Shown here piece after piece: positions 1-5,461 of a DNA stretch of 24,736 bases. The DNA comes from a virus. Positions within the stretch are counted from its first letter, which is position 1. Each line of letters opens with the position of its first letter. The stretch spans positions 1 through 24,736 of IMG/VR virus record IMGVR_UViG_3300013233_000055; one strand, given 5' to 3'. The notes beneath the pieces are model-generated. The model made no database searches. It had not been told where the DNA came from and worked only from the letters and a program-made list of their open reading frames with translations. The translations under genes and the position numbers were made by a program.

Positions 1-2
1 CC

Positions 3-602
3 TTGGGAGTCAACCAGTCTACAGCTATTACCTGTGTGAAACCCAGCGGCACTGTGAGCCAACTCACTGACACAGCAAGTGGTATTCATCCCCGGCATTC
101 TCAATGGTACATTCGTACAGTGAGGTCTGACAACAAAGACCCACTGACGGAGTTCTTGAAAGACCAAGGGATTCCAAATGAGCCATGTGTAATGAAACCT
201 GACTCTACAACAATCTTCTCTTTCCCTCAGAAATCCCCCCAAGGGTCTGTGATGAGAGACGACAGGACGGCCTTACAGCAGCTTGAAGTGTGGTCCACAT
301 ACCAGAAGCACTGGTGTGAACACAAGCCTTCTATCACAGTGTACGTTAAAGAACACGAGTGGATGACAGTGGGTGCATGGGTGTATGAACACTTTGACGA
401 CGTGAGTGGCATTAGCTTCTTACCCTTCTCAGAGCATACGTACCAACAGGCTCCCTATCAAGATTGCACAGAGGAGCAGTTCCTTGAGATGCAGACAAGG
501 ATGCCTGTGCTAGATTGGGATGCATTGTCTAATTATGAAACAGAGGATTTAACAGAAGGCACACAAACCCTAGCTTGCACAGGAGGATCTTGTGAAATAT
601 GA
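3..602 (+). CDS. nrdJ: Class II (adenosylcobalamin-dependent) ribonucleotide reductase, C-terminal part
   Basis: The reading frame is open to the left edge, so this is the last ~199 residues of a longer protein. It begins with a leucine codon inside a conserved stretch (ITCVKPSGTVS) typical of the barrel of B12-dependent reductases. The chain ends in C192-TGGS-C197-EI. This five-residue cysteine spacing matches the C-terminal pair that re-reduces the active site in monomeric ribonucleoside-triphosphate reductases of the Lactobacillus leichmannii type. The enzyme makes deoxyribonucleotides for phage DNA replication and works with or without oxygen because its radical comes from cobalamin. The active-site cysteines and cobalamin-binding parts lie outside the window. 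The gene ends 21 bases before the next small gene, so it probably leads the + strand cluster. The family call is confident; the monomeric NrdJ subtype is inferred from the tail. Confidence 0.88.
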   Translation: MGVNQSTAITCVKPSGTVSQLTDTASGIHPRHSQWYIRTVRSDNKDPLTEFLKDQGIPNEPCVMKPDSTTIFSFPQKSPQGSVMRDDRTALQQLEVWSTYQKHWCEHKPSITVYVKEHEWMTVGAWVYEHFDDVSGISFLPFSEHTYQQAPYQDCTEEQFLEMQTRMPVLDWDALSNYETEDLTEGTQTLACTGGSCEI

Positions 603-623
603 ACAAAACAGGAGTACACAACC

Positions 624-734
624 ATGAAACAACCAATAGACAAGACAGAAGCGCTGCTAGGTTTTATTGGGTTTTGTTTTGGAATCTCCCTACTCTGTAT
701 AGGGGCGTCGATTCTGATTGAAGCACTGAAATAA
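624..734 (+). CDS. Small single-pass membrane protein, 36 aa
   Basis: A 36-residue frame starts at an ATG nine bases after a GGAG ribosome binding site (611-614). A short charged N-terminus (MKQPIDKTE) precedes one hydrophobic helix of about 22 residues (LLGFIGFCFG through GASILI) and a short tail. It fills the gap between the reductase and the next gene in the same orientation. Function is not recognisable. The good ribosome binding site and the clear transmembrane segment argue that it is translated, but frames this short can occur by chance. Confidence 0.5.
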   Translation: MKQPIDKTEALLGFIGFCFGISLLCIGASILIEALK

Positions 735-790
735 CACCAGTGTGGCCTGCCCCGTTAGGCAGCCAGCCGTAAGTATAAAGGAGGAACGAG

Positions 791-1255
791 ATGACTAAGA
801 TAACAATCACATCAAAGATAGAAGCAGAAGAGCTACGCAAGGCATTGGCTGAGTATGATTCTAAGCCTGTGCGGTGGAGGCCGATGAAGAGAAGTACGTA
901 CTTCTTTCAGGACGAGTGTGGCATCATCCTTAGAGCAGAATGGTGTGATTCCAAGGTAGACCACCTCAAGTGGAACTCCTTTAACTGCTTTCCCACCAGA
1001 GAAATGGCCGAGTCTTGCTTGCCTGATCTGCTAAGAGCAAAGGCATACATCATGGCAGCGCGTACTGTTGACCCTGATTTTGTACCTGATTGGGACGATG
1101 CCAAACAAGAGAAGTGGGCATGTTACTATAACTGCGCTAATAACGAACATTCCACTTACAGTACGCGCCACTGCGACGATACTATTACTTACGTATCAAC
1201 AGAAAAGAAAGCATTAGAAATGATAGAGCTACTGAAATCGTGGGGTGTGAAATGA
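791..1255 (+). CDS. Hypothetical phage protein, 154 aa
   Basis: The frame starts at ATG with a near-perfect AAGGAGG site at 778-784. The protein is soluble, rich in Cys and Trp, and has no transmembrane segment. An N-terminal half (about residues 1-60) is followed by a charged region containing VDPDFVPDW (about 92-100), a pattern I associate with uncharacterised phage proteins. The C-terminal part (YVSTEKKALEMIELLKSWG) looks like a small alpha/beta unit. It overlaps the next gene by 4 bases (ATGA), so the two are probably translationally coupled. The 56-base leader contains a weak 5-bp CTGCC/GGCAG hairpin without a U tract. No function can be assigned. Confidence 0.75.
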   Translation: MTKITITSKIEAEELRKALAEYDSKPVRWRPMKRSTYFFQDECGIILRAEWCDSKVDHLKWNSFNCFPTREMAESCLPDLLRAKAYIMAARTVDPDFVPDWDDAKQEKWACYYNCANNEHSTYSTRHCDDTITYVSTEKKALEMIELLKSWGVK

Positions 1256-1389
1256 GTGACGTACTCAGAGAGGAACCGGCAACCCTTAATGAATGCAAGT
1301 CGTGTGGAGTAAGCTTCAACACAATGCCTGATGAGAAGCAGGATGAATGCTCTAGCTGTATGAATATCCAAGACGACACGGGAGTATAG
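1252..1389 (+). CDS. Small zinc-ribbon-like protein, 45 aa
   Basis: The start codon overlaps the stop of the preceding gene (ATGA). The 45-residue product has two CxxC knuckles, C15-KS-C18 and C33-SS-C36, about 15 residues apart, which is the geometry of a minimal zinc ribbon. It is acidic and has no membrane segment. Tiny zinc-ribbon proteins are common in phage early regions and often bind nucleic acid or proteins, but nothing here shows the target. Identification rests on the paired cysteines and the translational coupling. Confidence 0.6.
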   Translation: MSDVLREEPATLNECKSCGVSFNTMPDEKQDECSSCMNIQDDTGV

Positions 1390-1391
1390 GA

Positions 1392-1505
1392 ATGAGATAT
1401 TATAATAGAGGATACGAAGACGGTATCAGAGGATTCGATGCAAGCCCTTATGGCGATTATGATGAGTATATGAGAGGATATTACGATGGAGAGTCAGATC
1501 GGTGA
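1392..1505 (+). CDS. Tyr/Gly/Asp-rich small protein, 37 aa
   Basis: The frame begins two bases after the previous stop; GGGAG and AGGA elements lie just upstream of the ATG. The 37-residue product has an internal near-repeat: RGYEDGIRGFDASPYG is echoed by RGYYDGESDR. Tyr, Gly and Asp dominate. The (Y/R)GY(x)DG motif is seen in small hypothetical phage proteins, but I know no function for it. It overlaps the following GTG start by four bases. Confidence 0.5.
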   Translation: MRYYNRGYEDGIRGFDASPYGDYDEYMRGYYDGESDR

Positions 1506-1663
1506 ATAACAACGAGACTAGAGAGCTTAAAGCCAAGCACTTCCGGGAGGCTGCTGAGATGTGTGTGGACTACTACGATGTAAGTTATAACAACGACGGA
1601 TGGGGAGCTGTGAGCGCCCTTAAAGAACTTCTGGAAGATAAAGCCAAGGAGTTAGAGCAATGA
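1502..1663 (+). CDS. Hypothetical protein, 53 aa (GTG start)
   Basis: A GTG start overlaps the previous stop, with GGAGAG at 1490-1495 as ribosome binding site. The product is charged and mostly helical by composition (ELKAKHFREAAEM near the start, SALKELLEDKAKELEQ at the end), with a short turn containing NNDGWG. It could be a small helical hairpin. No motif links it to a known function. The alternative ATG at codon 20 would leave only 34 residues. Confidence 0.5.
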   Translation: MNNNETRELKAKHFREAAEMCVDYYDVSYNNDGWGAVSALKELLEDKAKELEQ

Positions 1664-1719
1664 ATGCCCAAGAGAACCTACTAGATGAAATACTACGGAT
1701 GAAAGGAGTGAAGATATGA
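1660..1719 (+). CDS. Possible 19-aa peptide
   Basis: An ATG overlaps the preceding stop (ATGA) and has a good AAGGAG site at 1646-1651. It opens a 19-codon frame (MNAQENLLDEILRMKGVKI) ending in a TGA that overlaps the next ATG. It may be a real micro-protein or simply a translated spacer that keeps ribosomes coupled between neighbours. Its end contains the AAAGGAG used by the next gene. Confidence is low because of the length. Confidence 0.3.
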   Translation: MNAQENLLDEILRMKGVKI

Positions 1720-1856
1720 ACGATTTAACAGAACAGGAAAGAAACGTATTAAAGGATTTCATAGGAGAGAATTGGAATCTGTTTAAGAAAACCCTGAGAC
1801 AGCAAGGACTGGATGAGTCTGACGGAGATTTAATCTGCGAGAAGCTTGAACAATGA
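1716..1856 (+). CDS. Hypothetical acidic protein, 46 aa
   Basis: The frame starts at ATG with AAAGGAG at 1701-1707 and overlaps the following gene by ATGA. The 46-residue product is highly charged and helical by composition (TEQERNVLKDFIGENW, then EKLEQ at the end). It has no membrane segment and no recognisable motif. Its regular place in the overlapping chain and its ribosome binding site are the main support. Confidence 0.5.
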   Translation: MNDLTEQERNVLKDFIGENWNLFKKTLRQQGLDESDGDLICEKLEQ

Positions 1857-2035
1857 CTAAGCCAGAGCTAACCATCCACTGCAAAGACTGCGATGAGCAG
1901 GTAGGAACTTACACAGATGGCAAGAGTGATTGCAGCAGATACTGCTATCAGTGTGAGGCTCCCGTCAGTCCATTCACGGTGACACTTAAAGACGCGGAGA
2001 CAGGGAGGATAGTAGATGAATTGCACACTAACTAA
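1853..2035 (+). CDS. Small zinc-ribbon-like protein, 60 aa
   Basis: The start overlaps the previous stop (ATGA). The 60-residue protein carries C10-KD-C13 and C31-YQ-C34, with an extra C27 and H9 nearby, which looks like a zinc ribbon. The C-terminal third (FTVTLKDAETGRIVDELHTN) is beta-like. Its 3' end overlaps the next gene by 20 bases and supplies that gene's GGGAGG ribosome binding site. It is the second putative zinc ribbon in this cluster. Binding partner unknown. Confidence 0.6.
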   Translation: MTKPELTIHCKDCDEQVGTYTDGKSDCSRYCYQCEAPVSPFTVTLKDAETGRIVDELHTN

Positions 2036-2282
2036 ATTCAGAACAGGGCTGCCACTGTGGTGGGATCGGCAAGTGGCTATTAGAACTGCCGTTATAAAGA
2101 ACTGCCAAGCCATGATGTTCATCGTAATTGGGGTAATCATCTTGGGTCTAGCTTACCTGTATGTAGCCGCACTGCTTAATCTAAACTTATACGCATGGTG
2201 GAGTTTAACCATAGTGACAGGTGCCGTAATATGCTACGGCATACACAGGTTCTTTAAGAACGTGTGTGAGCTAGCAGAATAG
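2016..2282 (+). CDS. Membrane protein with two transmembrane segments, 88 aa
   Basis: The ATG lies seven bases after a strong GGGAGG site (2003-2008) inside the end of the previous gene. A basic N-terminal segment with WWDRQ precedes two hydrophobic helices, about residues 33-54 (AMMFIVIGVIILGLAYLYVA) and 60-78 (AWWSLTIVTGAVICYGI). A short basic segment (HRFFKN) follows. The topology suits an inner-membrane protein with both ends in the cytoplasm. Phage early membrane proteins of this kind can act in superinfection exclusion or host takeover, but nothing in the sequence decides this. Confidence 0.6.
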   Translation: MNCTLTKFRTGLPLWWDRQVAIRTAVIKNCQAMMFIVIGVIILGLAYLYVAALLNLNLYAWWSLTIVTGAVICYGIHRFFKNVCELAE

Positions 2283-2284
2283 GG

Positions 2285-2440
2285 ATGGGTTCTTATGGAC
2301 GATCAAACGGATTATGGCGAGCAGCCCGTAAGGCTGAGGTGCGGAAAGTAATTATGGAGAAGTGGCGAGGTAAGGGTGTTACGTGTCCTCGCACATTAAA
2401 AAGAATTGCGGACAAAGTAATGAAGAATAGAGGAGTGTAG
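2285..2440 (+). CDS. Small basic protein, 51 aa
   Basis: The frame opens two bases after the previous stop with only a weak upstream site (TAGGG). The 51-residue product is strongly basic (RAARKAEVRKVIMEKWRGKG, then KRIADKVMKNRGV) and may bind nucleic acid. No known domain is recognisable. Support comes from its fit between two same-strand genes and from the ribosome binding site of the next gene lying in its last codons. Confidence 0.45.
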   Translation: MGSYGRSNGLWRAARKAEVRKVIMEKWRGKGVTCPRTLKRIADKVMKNRGV

Positions 2441-2442
2441 TT

Positions 2443-2607
2443 ATGAGTAGCATTAGTGATTATGTAGAACGTAACCGATTGAAGACCGAGATTGAGCGTG
2501 TGGGTGTTAGGGAGGCTGTGAAGGGAATGAAGAATGCCTCCGATAAAGAATGCGTGGAGTATAGGAAGCGACAAGGTTGGTACGGAGGCACAACAGGACA
2601 TGAGTGA
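2443..2607 (+). CDS. Hypothetical protein, 54 aa
   Basis: The ATG follows AGGAG (2431-2435) by seven bases. The product is polar and charged: SDYVERNRLKTEIERVGVRE, a mixed middle, then EYRKRQGWYGG. The central part resembles small helical regulators found next to phage metabolism genes, but this is only a compositional impression. The stop overlaps the start of the next gene within an 8-base shared segment. Confidence 0.45.
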   Translation: MSSISDYVERNRLKTEIERVGVREAVKGMKNASDKECVEYRKRQGWYGGTTGHE

Positions 2608-2875
2608 AGAGCAGAAACCAGTAGCTTGGTTATGGAAATTCAAAGATGATGGCGAAGAAGGCTTGGCACCCTTCATGTTTGAGCCTGAGTGTAGTGAAAG
2701 GTTCGATGTGACTCCCCTCTACACCCACCCGCAGAAGGAACTTACCGATGATGAGATATTCAAAGTAGCCAATGATTACGCCAATGCTGCCATGTCCGTT
2801 GGCGGAGGCATGAAGACCTGCGTCCCTCTGGAGATAGGATTCGCCAGAGCAATACTGAAAGCAGCGAGTGGTTAA
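2600..2875 (+). CDS. Conserved phage protein with PLYTHP motif, 91 aa
   Basis: I place the start at the ATG at 2600, which gives MSEEQKPVAWLWKF. The frame is open upstream to 2534, but that stretch belongs to the preceding gene. The opening KPVAWLW and the later TPLYTHPQ are hallmarks of a very common family of small phage proteins of unknown function, in which a variable middle separates PVAW from PLYTHP. A helical tail with a Gly-rich turn follows. It is the last + strand gene, and its TAA overlaps the stop codon of the first gene on the other strand. Confidence 0.7.
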   Translation: MSEEQKPVAWLWKFKDDGEEGLAPFMFEPECSERFDVTPLYTHPQKELTDDEIFKVANDYANAAMSVGGGMKTCVPLEIGFARAILKAASG

Positions 2876-3048
2876 TCACAATCCTTACTTAACAGTCTCT
2901 CAATAATAATAGACTGATACTGCTCCGTGGCTCTAAGCTCACCAAGCTCCAGTAACAAATCTGTATAGCCAGCTACGCCCATTGTTATGATGATTAGGTA
3001 GGCGGCTGTATGGCTCTTGTTCGCCGAGAGCAGGGCTAGGAGGTTCAT
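2872..3048 (-). CDS. Small single-pass membrane protein in lysis region, 58 aa
   Basis: This 58-residue frame starts at an ATG overlapping the holin stop (ATGA). One hydrophobic segment (about residues 14-30, HTAAYLIIITMGVAGYT) is followed by a charged helical tail (LLLELGELRATEQYQSIIIE). The arrangement (single helix near the N-terminus, long charged cytoplasmic or periplasmic helix) resembles the overall shape of inner-membrane spanins and some antiholins. No diagnostic motif is present, so its role in lysis is inferred only from its position as the last gene after the holin. Confidence 0.5.
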   Translation of the reverse strand: MNLLALLSANKSHTAAYLIIITMGVAGYTDLLLELGELRATEQYQSIIIERLLSKDCD

Positions 3049-3620
3049 TTCTTGCCACCAAACATACCTGCAAGCATCCCTGCAATACCCTGTGGATTAG
3101 CCACACCGTTTGCAGCATCAAGCTTCTGCTTGTGTTCGTGCTTTAGAACACCGAAGTAGGCGTGCAACAATGTCACCAGCGGCGCAAGCACGGCAACAAT
3201 GAACGGCCATCCATCCATGACAGCTTTAACTGTTGCGTTGGCCTCTGTGTACACGCTCACGATCCACACAGATACGATAGCAATGATTGTGAATGCTATG
3301 ACATGGAAAGACCCCTTAGCGATGTAGGGGCGCGTTGTGTGTGGTATCTTGGCATCTGCCTCCAGCATGGCGCGAACGGTAGAGTGCGACTCTTTGATTT
3401 CAGTGATCGTTACATCAAACTCTTTTGCCATGATTGCCGCTCGATCTGATGCAGGAAGCGATTGGATAGCTTCAGCAGCTTGCTTGCCCGTAGCGTCTTG
3501 TGGCAGCTTGGATGAATCAGGCAAGAACGCATTGATTGCGCCAACAATAGCGCCACCGCCCGGAACTAAAGCACTGATCGCACCAGCACCCACTGTCTTA
3601 ACAATATCCCATACGTTCAT
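3045..3620 (-). CDS. Putative holin (three-TM GTA holin type)
   Basis: This 191-residue protein has two clear membrane helices, about residues 103-124 (HVIAFTIIAIVSVWIVSVY) and 138-158 (WPFIVAVLAPLVTLLHAYFGV). A glycine- and alanine-rich N-terminal segment (about 9-33) could be an amphipathic or third helix. A long soluble helical region lies between (about 45-95), and a Gly-rich tail ends GMFGGKK. This architecture resembles the '3TM holin' family first named from gene transfer agents. Holins form membrane lesions that release or activate the endolysin. The M15 endolysin gene lies upstream in the same transcript, which supports the call. A 17-bp palindrome lies 18-34 bases before the start. 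Confidence 0.65.
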   Translation of the reverse strand: MNVWDIVKTVGAGAISALVPGGGAIVGAINAFLPDSSKLPQDATGKQAAEAIQSLPASDRAAIMAKEFDVTITEIKESHSTVRAMLEADAKIPHTTRPYIAKGSFHVIAFTIIAIVSVWIVSVYTEANATVKAVMDGWPFIVAVLAPLVTLLHAYFGVLKHEHKQKLDAANGVANPQGIAGMLAGMFGGKK

Positions 3621-3637
3621 ATCATCGCTTCCCTTTG

Positions 3638-3654
3638 GATTGGTAATACCAATC
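3638..3654. repeat. 17-bp perfect palindrome upstream of the holin
   Basis: GATTGGTA-A-TACCAATC: two 8-base arms around one central base. It sits in the 60-base gap between the 91-aa gene and the holin, 18 bases before the holin ATG. As DNA it has the form of a dimeric repressor operator. As RNA it would form a 7-bp stem with a 3-base loop directly 5' of the weak holin ribosome binding site. No U tract follows, so it is not a standard terminator. Confidence 0.55.
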
Positions 3655-3680
3655 GAGTAGTATCTTCTTTATTGCTTCGC

Positions 3681-3956
3681 TCACTTTCTATTGGGCTGAA
3701 CACCTATGCGGTATTGCCCCAGCGGACCTTCATTCTTGCCCATCGAATCTAGTGTGTCGTAGCTGTGCCGCTGTAACGCCTCCGCCTGAGCTAGAAGTCC
3801 AACAATCTGCTGATTGTTTCTCAGCACAGTCTTAGCCTCTATGCGTGGGTCGTCTTCAATGAATCTACATTTCTCTGAAACTTCATCTTGCAAGAGATGC
3901 AAAAGCTCCTCTAATTTATGTCCATCGTGGTTATCTCTACCCATTAGTATCTTCAT
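3681..3956 (-). CDS. Hypothetical soluble protein, 91 aa
   Basis: I choose the ATG at 3956 (MKILMGRDNHDG) because AAGGAG lies eight bases upstream; the open frame extends nine codons further but without a ribosome binding site. The product is hydrophilic and mainly helical (HKLEELLHLLQDEVSEKC, later NNQQIVGLLAQAEALQRHS), with no membrane segment or signal peptide. It lies between the endolysin and the holin. Its helices could form a coiled coil. No family recognised. Confidence 0.55.
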   Translation of the reverse strand: MKILMGRDNHDGHKLEELLHLLQDEVSEKCRFIEDDPRIEAKTVLRNNQQIVGLLAQAEALQRHSYDTLDSMGKNEGPLGQYRIGVQPNRK

Positions 3957-3957
3957 A

Positions 3958-4011
3958 TCAATTCTCCTTGCGTCTCCATACATTGTACAAGTTAATTGGT
4001 GGCAGCTTCAT
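3958..4011 (-). CDS. Possible 17-aa basic peptide
   Basis: A short frame (MKLPPINLYNVWRRKEN) fills the gap between the 26-aa membrane peptide and the 91-aa gene. No ribosome binding site precedes the ATG; the upstream sequence is pyrimidine-rich. The stop lies just before the next ATG, and the AAGGAG used by that gene is inside this frame. It may be a chance frame. It is listed because the gap is otherwise empty. Confidence 0.2.
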   Translation of the reverse strand: MKLPPINLYNVWRRKEN

Positions 4012-4022
4012 AGGAGGCCAGT

Positions 4023-4103
4023 TCATTTATCTTTCGGCAAGAGGGCTTCAAGGGCGATGAACAGGACAATCAATGCTCCAGCTAAGCCGATCACTTCAAA
4101 CAT
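4023..4103 (-). CDS. 26-aa single-helix membrane peptide
   Basis: The ATG overlaps the endolysin stop (TGATG). The product MFEVIGLAGALIVLFIALEA plus LLPKDK is almost entirely one hydrophobic helix of about 20 residues with a charged C-terminus. Such mini membrane peptides occur in phage lysis cassettes. The translational coupling to the endolysin and the clean helix argue for expression, but the length makes this uncertain and the function is unknown. Confidence 0.4.
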   Translation of the reverse strand: MFEVIGLAGALIVLFIALEALLPKDK

Positions 4104-4483
4104 CAATAGCTCCAAACCCAAGGCCGTGTGCCTTCTGTTAAATCATCAAGATGGAGGTAGCGATACTTATGCCCACCCTTCTGTGCAACACCTATGCCTT
4201 GCATGCCCTCGGCCAAGGCTGCTGTAAGGATCGCATGGGTATTATTACCACTGCATCTAATATCAACTGCACGACCTGTTGTGTGCGCTCCTGTGCGCCC
4301 TGAGTGGCTTACAGCATTGTTATGCGCTGGACACCTGTAGCCGCTGCTGATTGTCATGGGTACACCGACACGCTCACGGACGGCAACAAGCTTCGCCATG
4401 AACTCGTCATCCATCTCACCACCTTCGCAGCTCTCACATTTACACTTCAATTCTGATGATGAAAAGTATTCATAGTCTTTCAT
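4103..4483 (-). CDS. Endolysin, M15-family zinc peptidase
   Basis: This 126-residue protein belongs to the peptidase M15 family (D-Ala-D-Ala carboxypeptidase or L-Ala-D-Glu endopeptidase type), which cuts peptidoglycan stem peptides. The signature SSGYRCPAHN is at about residues 46-55. The zinc ligands are H67 and D74 in GAHTTGRAVDI and H111 in YLHLDD. An N-terminal Cys cluster (C14, C16, C19) is unusual but is seen in the single-domain M15 group. There is no signal peptide or anchor, so export should depend on a holin, consistent with the holin gene downstream. It overlaps the preceding gene by ATGA and the following 26-aa peptide by one base. Cleavage specificity cannot be read from the sequence. 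Confidence 0.88.
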   Translation of the reverse strand: MKDYEYFSSSELKCKCESCEGGEMDDEFMAKLVAVRERVGVPMTISSGYRCPAHNNAVSHSGRTGAHTTGRAVDIRCSGNNTHAILTAALAEGMQGIGVAQKGGHKYRYLHLDDLTEGTRPWVWSY

Positions 4484-4656
4484 GCTTCCGTCTCCAATCG
4501 TGATTCTAGTTCTTTGATGCGCTGGTCAATATTCTTCTGCTGCATGTGGATGAATAGTAGCTCTGTCTCTAGGAGGGCTTTGCGTCTGCTAGAGGGCTTA
4601 CGGTTGCTCATGTCAATCAAGCGGCTCACAAGGCCGTCATTGGCCTCTAATGCCAT
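4480..4656 (-). CDS. Hypothetical coiled-coil protein, 58 aa
   Basis: I choose the ATG at 4656 (MALEANDGLVSRLIDMS), which follows GGAGCAGGAGC, over the longer frame from 4719 that overlaps its neighbour by 83 bases. The product has a basic middle (NRKPSSRRK) and a C-terminal heptad-like helix (ELLFIHMQQKNIDQRIKELE). It has no membrane segment. The stop overlaps the endolysin start. Its place directly before the endolysin suggests an accessory role in lysis, but that is inference from context alone. Confidence 0.5.
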   Translation of the reverse strand: MALEANDGLVSRLIDMSNRKPSSRRKALLETELLFIHMQQKNIDQRIKELESRLETEA

Positions 4657-4897
4657 GCTTGCTCCTGCTCCATAGCCAACATAGACCGATGATGTCCACT
4701 GCCGCCATTGAGGGGTCAAGGTGCTGCTCCCCTGTTAACATGAAGATCACAAGGAAGAAGACAAAGCTCATGAGGTAATACTTGAACACTGTCTCAATCC
4801 AGAAGCCGTGAATGCGCTTGTTCAGAAGCAGATGCAAGGCCATACCTGCGCCTAATACCTTCACTGTAAGAATATAAACAACCACTATATCAATCAT
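4637..4897 (-). CDS. Membrane protein with two helices, 86 aa
   Basis: The start overlaps the previous stop (ATGA). There are hydrophobic segments at about residues 3-24 (DIVVVYILTVKVLGAGMALHL) and 38-55 (FKYYLMSFVFFLVIFMLT), and a weaker one near 66-76. A basic loop (NKRIHG) lies between them and a basic tail (SRSKHGIRG) at the end. The layout could fit a class II-like holin or antiholin, but no family motif is evident. It is one of several small membrane proteins clustered around the endolysin. Confidence 0.6.
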   Translation of the reverse strand: MIDIVVVYILTVKVLGAGMALHLLLNKRIHGFWIETVFKYYLMSFVFFLVIFMLTGEQHLDPSMAAVDIIGLCWLWSRSKHGIRGQ

Positions 4898-5178
4898 AAG
4901 AACTTCACCCCTAACAAGACCACCCCACCAAGCACGATAGCTTGAATAGCCGTTGTAACTACTAAGTTAGTCACTGTTTTATTTGCTGAATCCTTTGTCA
5001 CTAACTTGCTGCGCTTATCTTCCCCGAAGGTAATGTGATGCTCATGGTGAATAGCCTGAGCCACCCCCAGTATCTCAGGTGCCATGTCGCGCATCTCTTG
5101 CTTACGACTATCGGCTTTCTCTGCGTAGTATTCCTTACACACGTTATGCGCGATAATCTTGATCTTATCGTCGTCCAT
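4894..5178 (-). CDS. Tail-anchored membrane protein, 94 aa
   Basis: I choose the ATG at 5178 (MDDDKIKIIAHN), preceded by GGGGAG, rather than the longer open frame to 5256 that overlaps the previous gene by 56 bases. Residues 1-68 are charged and helical (CKEYYAEKADSRKQEMRD; a His-rich AIHHEHH at about 42-48). Residues 71-92 form one hydrophobic helix (NLVVTTAIQAIVLGGVVLLG), ending VKFL. The topology, a soluble helical head with a C-terminal anchor, resembles XhlA-type holin-associated proteins, but I see no sequence proof. It overlaps the next membrane protein by ATGA. Confidence 0.58.
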   Translation of the reverse strand: MDDDKIKIIAHNVCKEYYAEKADSRKQEMRDMAPEILGVAQAIHHEHHITFGEDKRSKLVTKDSANKTVTNLVVTTAIQAIVLGGVVLLGVKFL

Positions 5179-5200
5179 GCTGCTCCCCTGTTCCATCAGG

Positions 5201-5461
5201 TTATTTATTGTACATCTGTTTAAAGTAGAACCATGTGAATAGCGTAGTGCCAGCAATATCCAGCATGGCCTCCTTCAATGTGTTCTGCTCTGAACCAGTC
5301 ACCAGTCGCGTAACAAACTGCACAAGCTCAATGGCAACACCCACGCACAATGCTATGGCTGTCATAGGGATGCCCAGTACAATCATGTTAGCGAGTAGAG
5401 CTAAGCGGCAATGCTTCACTGTGTTGATGTCTGTCTTCATGTGGCTGATAATGATATTCAT
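5201..5461 (-). CDS. Small membrane protein, weakly VanZ-like, 86 aa
   Basis: The start overlaps the previous stop (ATGA). Hydrophobic helices lie at about residues 19-42 (RLALLANMIVLGIPMTAIAL) and 66-80 (MLDIAGTTLFTWFYF). The order E45..Q48 (GVAIELVQF) followed by D68 (LDIAGTT) recalls the E..Q...D pattern of VanZ-like membrane proteins, but the protein is short and the match is only a visual impression. It sits between the tail fibre partner and the lysis genes, so a role in lysis or membrane modification is possible. Confidence 0.55.
   Translation of the reverse strand: MNIIISHMKTDINTVKHCRLALLANMIVLGIPMTAIALCVGVAIELVQFVTRLVTGSEQNTLKEAMLDIAGTTLFTWFYFKQMYNK

Noticed and set aside
743-761. 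CTGCC-CCGTTA-GGCAG hairpin as a terminator after the 36-aa gene
   Set aside because: Only five base pairs and no following U tract; it lies in the leader of the next gene.
2894-2917. CAGTCT...AGACTG inverted repeat near the convergent gene ends as a bidirectional terminator
   Set aside because: Six base pairs with a 12-base AT-rich loop and no U tract; it lies inside the coding frame of the 58-aa gene.
4480-4719. Longer 79-aa version of the coiled-coil gene before the endolysin
   Set aside because: It would overlap its neighbour by 83 bases and lacks a ribosome binding site, while the ATG at 4656 follows GGAGCAGGAGC.
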